Below are positions 49,101 to 61,100 of a stretch of 64,000 nt of DNA, one piece after another. Under the pieces are notes generated by a model, which saw only the letters and a program-made list of their open reading frames with translations, was not told the origin of the DNA and made no database searches. The position numbers and the translations under genes were made by a program. This DNA comes from Lineus longissimus (taxonomy: Eukaryota; Nemertea; Pilidiophora; Heteronemertea; Lineidae). Positions within the stretch are counted from its first letter, which is position 1, and each line of letters starts with the position of its first letter. The stretch covers positions 14,937,431 to 15,001,430 of the forward strand of contig NC_088322.1 in assembly GCF_910592395.1 (NCBI RefSeq), given 5' to 3'.

Positions 49101-52100
49101 TCCTCGGCAAGCACTGGAGTATCAACCACGCTCTCCTCAACGATGCAGTCCTTGCCAAGCATTGGAATATCAACCACTCCCTCCTCAACAATGCAAACGT
49201 TGACAAGCATTGGAGTATCAACCACTCCCTCCTCAATGATGCAGAGCTTGACAAGCATTGGGGCATCAACCAGTCCCTCCTCAGCGATGCAGTCCTCGAC
49301 AAGCACTGGAGTATCAACCGCGCCCTCCACAACGATGCAGTCCTCGACAAGCACTGGAGTATCAACCGCGCCCTCCTCAACGATGCAGTCCTCGACAAGC
49401 ACTGGAGTATCAACCGCGCCCTCCTCAACGATGCAGTCCTCGACAAGCACTGGAGTATCAACCGCGCCCTCCTCAACGATGCAGTCCTCGACAAGCACTG
49501 AAGTATCAACAGCGCCCTCCTCAACGATGCAGTCCTCGTCAAGCACTGGAGTATCAACCGCGCCCTCCTCAACGATGCAGTCCTCGACAAGCACTGGAGT
49601 ATCAACCGCGCCCTCCTCAACGATGCAGACCTCGACAAGCACTGGAGTATCAACCTCGCCCTCCTCAACGATGCAGTCCTCGACAAGCACTGGAGTATCA
49701 AACGCGCCCTCCTCAACGATGCAGTCCTCGACAAGCACTGTAGTATCAACCACGCCCTCCTCAGCGATGCAGTCCTCGACAAGCACTGGAGTATCAATCG
49801 CGCCCTCCTCAACGATGCAGTCCTCGTCAAGCACTGGAGTATCAACCATTCCCTCCTCAGCGATGCAGTCCTCGACAAGCTTTGGTGTATCAACCGCGCC
49901 CTCCTCAACAATGCAGTCCTCGGCAAGCACTGGAGTATCAACCACGCTCTCCTCAACGATGCAGTCCTTGCCAAGCATTGGAATATCAACCACTCCCTCC
50001 TCAACAATGCAAACGTTGACAAGCATTGGAGTATCAACCACTCCCTCCTCAATGATGCAGAGCTTGACAAGCATTGGGGCATCAACCAGTCCCTCCTCAG
50101 CGATGCAGTCCTCGACAAGCACTGGAGTATCAACCGCGCCCTCCACAACGATGCAGTCCTCGACAAGCACTGGAGTATCAACCGCGCCCTCCTCAACGAT
50201 GCAGACCTCGACAAGCACTGGAGTATCAACCGCGCCCTCCTCAACGATGCAGTCCTCGACTAGCACTGGAGTATCAACCGCGCCCTCCTCATCGATGCAG
50301 TCCTCGACAAGCACTGAAGTATCAACAGCGCCCTCCTCAACGATGCAGTCCTCGTCAAGCACTGGAGTATCAACCGCGCCCTCCTCAACGATGCAGTCCT
50401 CGACAAGCACTGGAGTATCAACCGCGCCCTCCTCAACGATGCAGACCTCGACAAGCACTGGAGTATCAACCTCGCCCTCCTCAACGATGCAGTCCTCGAA
50501 AAGCACTGGAGTATCAAACGCGCCCTCCTCAACGATGCAGTCCTCGACAAGCACTGGAGTATCAACTGCGCCCTCCTCAATGATGCAGTCCTCGACAAGC
50601 ACTGGAGTATCAACCGCGCCCTCCTCAGCGATGCAGTCCTCGACAAGCACTGGAGTATCAACCGCGCCCTCCTCAACGATGCAGTCCTCGACAAGCACTG
50701 GAGTATCAACCGCGCCCTCCTCAATGATGCAGTCCTCGACAACCACTGGAGTATCAACCGTGACCTCCTCATCGATGCAGTCCTCGACAAGGATTGGAGT
50801 ATCAACCACTTCCTCCTCATCGATGCAGTCCTTGACAAGCATTGGAGTACAATCCACTGCCTCCTCAGCGATGCAGTCCTCGACAAGCACTGGAGTATCA
50901 ACCGCGCCCTCCTCAACAATGCAGTCCTCGACAAGCACTGGAGTATCAACCGTGCCCTCCTCAACGATGCAGTCCTCTACAAGCACTGGAGTATCAATCG
51001 CGCCCTCCTCAACGATGCAGTCCTCGACAAGCACTGGAGTATCAACCACGCCCTCCTTAACGATGCAGTCCTCGACAAGCACTGGAGTATCAACCGCACC
51101 CTCCTCAATGATGCAGTCCTCGACAAGCACTGGAGTATCAACCTCGCCTTCCTCAACGATGCAGTCCTCGACGAGCACTGGAGTATCAACCGCGCCCTCT
51201 TCAACGATGCAGGCCTTGACGAGCACGGGAGTATCAACCGCACCCTCCTCAACGATGCAGTCCTCGACAAGCACTGGAGTATCAAACGCGCCCTCCTCAA
51301 CAATGCAGTCCTCGACAAGCACTGATGTATCAGCCGCGCCCTCCTCAACGATGCAGTCCTCTACAAGCACTGGAGTATCAATCGCGCCCTCCTCAACGAT
51401 GCAGTCCTCGACAGGCACTGGAGTATCAACCGCGCCCTCCTCAACAATGCAGTCCTCGACAAACACTGGAGTATCAACCACGCCCTCCTCAATGATGCAG
51501 TCCTCGACAAGCACTGGAGTATCAACCACGCCCTCCTCAACGATGCAGTCCTTCACAAGCATTGGAGTATCAACCACTCGCTCCTCAACAATGCAGTCCT
51601 TGACAAGCATTGGAGTATCAACCACTCCCTCCTCAGCAATGCAGACATCGACAAGCATTGGAGTATCAACCACTCCCTCCTCAACGATGCAGACCTTGAC
51701 AAGCATTGGGGCATCAACCAGTCCCTCCTCAGCGATGCAGTCCTTGACAAGTACCGGAGTATCAACCGCGCCCTCCACAACGATGCAGTCCTCGACAAGC
51801 ACTGGAGTATCAACCGCGCCCTCCTCAACGATGCAGTCCTCGACAAGCACTGGAGTATCAACCGCGCCCTCCTCAACGATGCAGTCCTCGACAAGCACTG
51901 GAGTATCAACCGCGCCCTCCTCAACGATGCAGTCCTCGACAAGCACTGGACTATCAACAGCGCCCTCCTCAACGATGCAGTCCTCGACAAGCACTGGAGT
52001 ATCAACCGCGCCCTCCTCAACGATGCAGTCCTCGACAAGCACTGGAGTATCAACCGCGCCCTCCTCAACGATGCAGTCCTCGACAAGCACTGGAGTATCA

Positions 52101-55100
52101 ACCGCGCCCTCCTCAACGATGCAGTCCTCGACAAGCACTGGAGTATCAACCACGCCCTCCTCAACGATGCAGTCCTCGACAAGCACTGGAGTATCAACTG
52201 CGCCCTCCTCAACGATGCAGTCCTTTACAAGCACTGGAGTATCAACCTCGCCCTCCTCACCGATGCAGTCCTCTACAAGCACTGGAGTATCAACCGCGCC
52301 CTCCTCAACGATGCAGTCCTCTACAAGCACTGGAGTATCAACCACTCCCTCCTCACCGATGAAGTCCTCTACAAGCACTGGAGAATCAACCACTCCCTCT
52401 TCACCGATGCAGTCCTCGACAAGCATTGGAGTATCAACCGTGCCCTCCTCAACGATGCAGTCCTCGACGAGCACTGGAGTATCAACCGCGCCCTCCTCAA
52501 CGATGCAGTCCTCGACAAGCACTGGAGTATCAACCGTGCCCTCCTCAACGATGCAGTCCTCGACGAGCACTGGAGTATCAACCGCGCCCTCTTCAACGAT
52601 GCAGGCCTCGACGAGCACGGGAGTATCAACCGTGCCCTCCTCAAAGATGCAGTCCTCGACAAGCACTGGAGTATCAACCAATCCCTCCTCAACAATGCAG
52701 TCCTTGACAAGCATTGGAGTATCAACCACTCCCTCCTCAGCAATGCAGACGTCGACAAGCATTGGAGTATCAACCACTCCCTCCTCAACGATGCAGACCT
52801 TGACAAGCATTGGGGCATCAACCAGTCCCTCCTCAGCGATGCAGTCCTCGACAAGCACCGGAGTATCAACCGCGCCCTCCACAACGATGCAGTCCTCGAC
52901 AAGCACTGGAGTATCAACCGCGCCCTCCTCAACAAAGCAGTCCTCGACAAGCACTGGAGTATCAACCGCACCCTCCTCAACGATGCAGTCCTCGACAAGC
53001 ACTGGAGTATCAACCGCGCCCTCCTCAACGATGCAGTCCTCGACAAGCACTGGACTATCAACAGCGCCCTCCTCAACGATGCAGTCCTCGACAAGCACTG
53101 GAGTATCAATCGCGCCCTCCTCAACGATGCAGTCCTCGACAAGCACTGGAGTATCAACCACGCCCTCCTTAACGATGCAGTCCTCGACAAGCACTGGAGT
53201 ATCAACCGCACCCTCCTCAACGATGCAGTCCTCGACAAGCACTGGAGTATCAACCGCGCCCTCCTCAACGATGCAGTCCTCGACGAGCACTGGAGTATCA
53301 ACCGCGCCCTCTTCAACGATGCAGGCCTTGACGAGCACGGGAGTATCAACCGCACCCTCCTCAACGATGCAGTCCTCGACGAGCACTGGAGTATCAACCG
53401 CGCCCTCCTCAACAATGCAGTCCTCGACAAGCACTGAAGTATCAGCCGCGCCCTCCTCAACGATGCAGTCCTTTACAAGCACTGGAGTATCAATCGCGCC
53501 CTCCTCAACGATGCAGTCCTCGACAGGCACTGGAGTATCAACCGCGCCCTCCTCAACAATGCAGTCCTCGACAAACACTGGAGTATCAACCACGCCCTCC
53601 TCAATGATGCAGTCCTCGACAAGCACTGGAGTATCAACCACGCCCTCCTCAACGATGCAGTCCTTCACAAGCATTGGAGTATCAACCACTCCCTCCTCAA
53701 CAATGCAGTCCTTGACAAGCATTGGAGTATCAACCACTCCCTCCTCAGCAATGCAGACATCGACAAGCATTGGAGTATCAACCACTCCCTCCTCAACGAT
53801 GCAGACCTTGACAAGCATTGGGGCATCAACCAGTCCCTCCTCAGCGATGCAGTCCTCGACAAGTACCGGAGTATCAACCGCGCCCTCCACAATGATGCAG
53901 TCCTCGACAAGCACTGGAGTATCAACCGCGCCCTCATCAACGATGCAGTCCTCGACAAGCACTGGAGTATCAACCGCGCCCTCCTCAACGATGCAGTCCT
54001 CGACAAGCACTGGACTATCAACAGCGCCCTCCTCAACGATGCAGTCCTCGACAAGCACTGGTGTATCAACCACGCCCTCATCAACGATGCAGTCCTCGAC
54101 AAGCACTGTAGTATCAACCACGCCCTCCTCAGCGATGCAGTCCTCGACGAGCACTGGAGTATCAACCGCGCCCTCTTCAACGATGCAGGCCTCGACGAGC
54201 ACGGGAGTATCAACCGCGCCCTCTTCAACGATGCAGTCCTCGACAAGCACTGTAGTATCAACCACGCCCTCCTCAGCGATGCAGTCCTCGACAAGCACTG
54301 GAGTATCAATCGCGCCCTCCTCAACGATGCAGTCCTCGTCAAGCACTGGAGTATCAACCACTCCCTCCTCAGCGATGCAGTCCTCGACAAGCTTTGGTGT
54401 ATCAACCGCGCCCTCCTCAACAATGCAGTCCTCGGCAAGCACTGGAGTATCAACCACGCTCTCCTCAACGATGCAGTCCTTGCCAAGCATTGGAATATCA
54501 ACCACTCCCTCCTCAACAATGCAAACGTTGACAAGCATTGGAGTATCAACCACTCCCTCCTCAATGATGCAGAGCTTGACAAGCATTGGGGCATCAACCA
54601 GTCCCTCCTCAGCGATGCAGTCCTCGACAAGCACTGGAGTATCAACCGCGCCCTCCTCAACGATGCAGTCCTCGACAAGCACTGGAGTATCAACCGCGCC
54701 CTCCTCAACGATGCAGTCCTCGACAAGCACTGGAGTATCAACCGCGCCCTCCTCAACGATGCAGTCCTCGACAAGCACTGGAGTATCAACCGCGCCCTCC
54801 TCAACGATGCAGTCCTCGACAAGCACTGAAGTATCAACAGCGCCCTCCTCAACGATGCAGTCCTCGTCAAGCACTGGAGTATCAACCGCGCCCTCCTCAA
54901 CGATGCAGTCCTCGACAAGCACTGGAGTATCAACCGCGCCCTCCACAACGATGCAGACCTCGACAAGCACTGGAGTATCAACCTCGCCCTCCTCAACGAT
55001 GCAGTCCTCGACAAGCACTGGAGTATCAAACGCGCCCTCCTCAACGATGCAGTCCTCGACAAGCACTGTAGTATCAACCACGCCCTCCTCAGCGATGCAG

Positions 55101-58100
55101 TCCTCGACAAGCACTGGAGTATCAATCGCGCCCTCCTCAACGATGCAGTCCTCGTCAAGCACTGGAGTATCAACCACTCCCTCCTCAGCGATGCAGTCCT
55201 CGACAAGCTTTGGTGTATCAACCGCGCCCTCCTCAACAATGCAGTCCTCGGCAAGCACTGGAGTATCAACCACGCTCTCCTCAACGATGCAGTCCTTGCC
55301 AAGCATTGGAATATCAACCACTCCCTCCTCAACAATGCAAACGTTGACAAGCATTGGAGTATCAACCACTCCCTCCTCAATGATGCAGAGCTTGACAAGC
55401 ATTGGGGCATCAACCAGTCCCTCCTCAGCGATGCAGTCCTCGACAAGCACTGGAGTATCAACCGCGCCCTCCACAACGATGCAGTCCTCGACAAGCACTG
55501 GAGTATCAACCGCGCCCTCCTCAACGATGCAGACCTCGACAAGCACTGGAGTATCAACCGCGCCCTCCTCAACGATGCAGTCCTCGACTAGCACTGGAGT
55601 ATCAACCGCGCCCTCCTCATCGATGCAGTCCTCGACAAGCACTGAAGTATCAACAGCGCCCTCCTCAACGATGCAGTCCTCGTCAAGCACTGGAGTATCA
55701 ACCGCGCCCTCCTCAACGATGCAGTCCTCGACAAGCACTGGAGTATCAACCGCGCCCTCCTCAACGATGCAGACCTCGACAAGCACTGGAGTATCAACCT
55801 CGCCCTCCTCAACGATGCAGTCCTCGAAAAGCACTGGAGTATTAAACGCGCCCTCCTCAACGATGCAGTCCTCGACAAGCACTGGAGTATCAACTGCGCC
55901 CTCCTCAATGATGCAGTCCTCGACAAGCACTGGAGTATCAACCGCGCCCTCCTCAGCGATGCAGTCCTCGACAAGCACTGGAGTATCAACCGCGCCCTCC
56001 TCAACGATGCAGTCCTCGACAAGCACTGGAGTATCAACCGCGCCCTCCTCAATGATGCAGTCCTCGACAACCACTGGAGTATCAACCGTGACCTCCTCAT
56101 CGATGCAGTCCTCGACAAGGATTGGAGTATCAACCACTTCCTCCTCATCGATGCAGTCCTTGACAAGCATTGGAGTACAATCCACTGCCTCCTCAGCGAT
56201 GCAGTCCTCGACAAGCACTGGAGTATCAACCGCGCCCTCCTCAACAATGCAGTCCTCGACAAGCACTGGAGTATCAACCGTGCCCTCCTCAACGATGCAG
56301 TCCTCTACAAGCACTGGAGTATCAATCGCGCCCTCCTCAACGATGCAGTCCTCGACAAGCACTGGAGTATCAACCACGCCCTCCTTAACGATGCAGTCCT
56401 CGACAAGCACTGGAGTATCAACCGCACCCTCCTCAATGATGCAGTCCTCGACAAGCACTGGAGTATCAACCTCGCCTTCCTCAACGATGCAGTCCTCGAC
56501 GAGCACTGGAGTATCAACCGCGCCCTCTTCAACGATGCAGGCCTTGACGAGCACGGGAGTATCAACCGCACCCTCCTCAACGATGCAGTCCTCGACAAGC
56601 ACTGGAGTATCAAACGCGCCCTCCTCAACAATGCAGTCCTCGACAAGCACTGATGTATCAGCCGCGCCCTCCTCAACGATGCAGTCCTCTACAAGCACTG
56701 GAGTATCAATCGCGCCCTCCTCAACGATGCAGTCCTCGACAGGCACTGGAGTATCAACCGCGCCCTCCTCAACAATGCAGTCCTCGACAAACACTGGAGT
56801 ATCAACCACGCCCTCCTCAATGATGCAGTCCTCGACAAGCACTGGAGTATCAACCACGCCCTCCTCAACGATGCAGTCCTTCACAAGCATTGGAGTATCA
56901 ACCACTCGCTCCTCAACAATGCAGTCCTTGACAAGCATTGGAGTATCAACCACTCCCTCCTCAGCAATGCAGACATCGACAAGCATTGGAGTATCAACCA
57001 CTCCCTCCTCAACGATGCAGACCTTGACAAGCATTGGGGCATCAACCAGTCCCTCCTCAGCGATGCAGTCCTTGACAAGTACCGGAGTATCAACCGCGCC
57101 CTCCACAACGATGCAGTCCTCGACAAGCACTGGAGTATCAACCGCGCCCTCCTCAACGATGCAGTCCTCGACAAGCACTGGAGTATCAACCGCGCCCTCC
57201 TCAACGATGCAGTCCTCGACAAGCACTGGAGTATCAACCGCGCCCTCCTCAACGATGCAGTCCTCGACAAGCACTGGACTATCAACAGCGCCCTCCTCAA
57301 CGATGCAGTCCTCGACAAGCACTGGAGTATCAACCGCGCCCTCCTCAACGATGCAGTCCTCGACAAGCACTGGAGTATCAACCGCGCCCTCCTCAACGAT
57401 GCAGTCCTCGACAAGCACTGGAGTATCAACCGCGCCCTCCTCAACGATGCAGTCCTCGACAAGCACTGGAGTATCAACCACGCCCTCCTCAACGATGCAG
57501 TCCTCGACAAGCACTGGAGTATCAACCGCGCCCTCCTCAACGATGCAGTCCTTTACAAGCACTGGAGTATCAACCTCGCCCTCCTCACCGATGCAGTCCT
57601 CTACAAGCACTGGAGTATCAACCGCGCCCTCCTCAACGATGCAGTCCTCTACAAGCACTGGAGTATCAACCACTCCCTCCTCACCGATGAAGTCCTCTAC
57701 AAGCACTGGAGAATCAACCACTCCCTCTTCACCGATGCAGTCCTCGACAAGCATTGGAGTATCAACCGTGCCCTCCTCAACGATGCAGTCCTCGACGAGC
57801 ACTGGAGTATCAACCGCGCCCTCCTCAACGATGCAGTCCTCGACAAGCACTGGAGTATCAACCGTGCCCTCCTCAACGATGCAGTCCTCGACGAGCACTG
57901 GAGTATCAACCGCGCCCTCTTCAACGATGCAGGCCTCGACGAGCACGGGAGTATCAACCGTGCCCTCCTCAAAGATGCAGTCCTCGACAAGCACTGGAGT
58001 ATCAACCAATCCCTCCTCAACAATGCAGTCCTTGACAAGCATTGGAGTATCAACCACTCCCTCCTCAGCAATGCAGACGTCGACAAGCATTGGAGTATCA

Positions 58101-61100
58101 ACCACTCCCTCCTCAACGATGCAGACCTTGACAAGCATTGGGGCATCAACCAGTCCCTCCTCAGCGATGCAGTCCTCGACAAGCACCGGAGTATCAACCG
58201 CGCCCTCCACAACGATGCAGTCCTCGACAAGCACTGGAGTATCAACCGCGCCCTCCTCAACAAAGCAGTCCTCGACAAGCACTGGAGTATCAACCGCACC
58301 CTCCTCAACGATGCAGTCCTCGACAAGCACTGGAGTATCAAGCGCGCCCTCCTCAACGATGCAGTCCTCGACAAGCACTGGACTATCAACAGCGCCCTCC
58401 TCAACGATGCAGTCCTCGACAAGCACTGGAGTATCAATCGCGCCCTCCTCAACGATGCAGTCCTCGACAAGCACTGGAGTATCAACCACGCCCTCCTTAA
58501 CGATGCAGTCCTCGACAAGCACTGGAGTATCAACCGCACCCTCCTCAACGATGCAGTCCTCGACAAGCACTGGAGTATCAACCGCGCCCTCCTCAACGAT
58601 GCAGTCCTCGACGAGCACTGGAGTATCAACCGCGCCCTCTTCAACGATGCAGGCCTTGACGAGCACGGGAGTATCAACCGCACCCTCCTCAACGATGCAG
58701 TCCTCGACGAGCACTGGAGTATCAACCGCGCCCTCCTCAACAATGCAGTCCTCGACAAGCACTGAAGTATCAGCCGCGCCCTCCTCAACGATGCAGTCCT
58801 TTACAAGCACTGGAGTATCAATCGCGCCCTCCTCAACGATGCAGTCCTCGACAGGCACTGGAGTATCAACCGCGCCCTCCTCAACAATGCAGTCCTCGAC
58901 AAACACTGGAGTATCAACCACGCCCTCCTCAATGATGCAGTCCTCGACAAGCACTGGAGTATCAACCACGCCCTCCTCAACGATGCAGTCCTTCACAAGC
59001 ATTGGAGTATCAACCACTCCCTCCTCAACAATGCAGTCCTTGACAAGCATTGGAGTATCAACCACTCCCTCCTCAGCAATGCAGACATCGACAAGCATTG
59101 GAGTATCAACCACTCCCTCCTCAACGATGCAGACCTTGACAAGCATTGGGGCATCAACCAGTCCCTCCTCAGCGATGCAGTCCTCGACAAGTACCGGAGT
59201 ATCAACCGCGCCCTCCACAACGATGCAGTCCTCGACAAGCACTGGAGTATCAACCGCGCCCTCATCAACGATGCAGTCCTCGACAAGCACTGGAGTATCA
59301 ACCGCGCCCTCCTCAACGATGCAGTCCTCGACAAGCACTGGACTATCAACAGCGCCCTCCTCAACGATGCAGTCCTCGACAAGCACTGGTGTATCAACCA
59401 CGCCCTCATCAACGATGCAGTCCTCGACAAGCACTGGAGTATCAACCGCGCCCTCCTCAACGATGCAGTCCTCGACAAGCACTGGAGTATCAACCGCACT
59501 CTCCTCAACGATGCAGACCTCGACAAGCACTGGAGTATCAATCGCGCCCTCCTCAACGATGCAGTCCTCGACAAGCACTGGAGTATCAACCACGCCCTCC
59601 TCAACGATGCAGTCCTCGACAAGCACTGGAGTATCAACCGCGCCCTCCTCAACGATGCAGTCCTTTACAAGCACTGGAGTATCAACCTCGCCCTCCTCAC
59701 CGATGCAGTCCTCTACAAGCACTGGAGTATCAACCGCGCCCTCCTCAACGATGCAGTCCTCTACAAGCACTGGAGTATCAACCACTCCCTCCTCACCGAT
59801 GAAGTCCTCTACAAGCACTGGAGAATCAACCACTCCCTCCTCACCGATGCAGTCCTCGACAAGCATTGGGGTATCGACCACTCCCTCCTCAACGATGCAG
59901 TCCTCTACAAGCACTGGAGTATCAACCTCGCCCTCCTCACCGATGCAGTCCTCTACAAGCACTGGAGTATCAATCGCGCCCTCCTCAACGATGCAGTCCT
60001 CGACAAGCACTGGAGTATCAACCGTGCCCTCCTCAACGATGCAGTCCTCGACGAGCACTGGAGTATCAACCGCGCCCTCCTCAACGATGCAGTCCTCGAC
60101 AAGCACTGGAGTATCAACCGTGCCCTCCTCAACGATGCAGTCCTCGACGAGCACTGGAGTATCAACCGCGCCCTCTTCAACGATGCAGGCCTCGACGAGC
60201 ACGGGAGTATCAACCGTGCCCTCCTCAAAGATGCAGTCCTCGACAAGCACTGGAGTATCAACCAATCCCTCCTCAACAATGCAGTCCTTGACAAGCATTG
60301 GAGTATCAACCACTCCTTCCTCAGCAATGCAGACGTCGACAAGCATTGGAGTATCAACCACTCCCTCCTCAACGATGCAGACCTTGACAAGCATTGGGGC
60401 ATCAACCAGTCCCTCAGCGATGCAGTCCTCGACAAGCACCGGAGTATCAACCGCGCCCTCCACAACGATGCAGTCCTCGACAAGCACTGGAGTATCAACC
60501 ACGCCCTCCTCAACGAAGCAGTCTTCGACAAGCACTGGAGTATCAACCGCACCCTCCTCAACGATGCAGTCCTCGACAAGCACTGGAGTATCAACCGCGC
60601 CCTCCTCAACGATGCAGTCCTCGAAAAGCACTGGACTATCAACAGCGCCCTCCTCAACGATGCAGTCCTCGACAAGCACTGGAGTATCAACCGCGCCCTC
60701 ATCAACGATGCAGTCCTCGACAAGCACTGGAGTATCAACCGCGCCCTCCTCAACGATGCAGTCCTCGACAAGCACTGGAGTATCAACCGCGCTCTCCTCA
60801 ACGATGCAGACCTCGACAAGCACTGGAGTATCAATCGCGCCCTCCTCAACAATGCCGTCCTCGACAAGCACTGGAGTATCAACCACGCCCTCCTCAACGA
60901 TGCAGTCCTCTACAAGCACTGGAGTATCAACCGCGCCCTCCTCAACGATGCAGTCCTCTACAAGCACTGGAGTATCAACCACTCCCTCCTCACCGATGCA
61001 GTCCTCAAAAAGCATTGGGGTATCGACCACTCCCTCCTCAACGATGCAGTCCTCTACAAGCACTGTAGTATCAACCTCGCCCTCCTCACCGATGCAGTCC

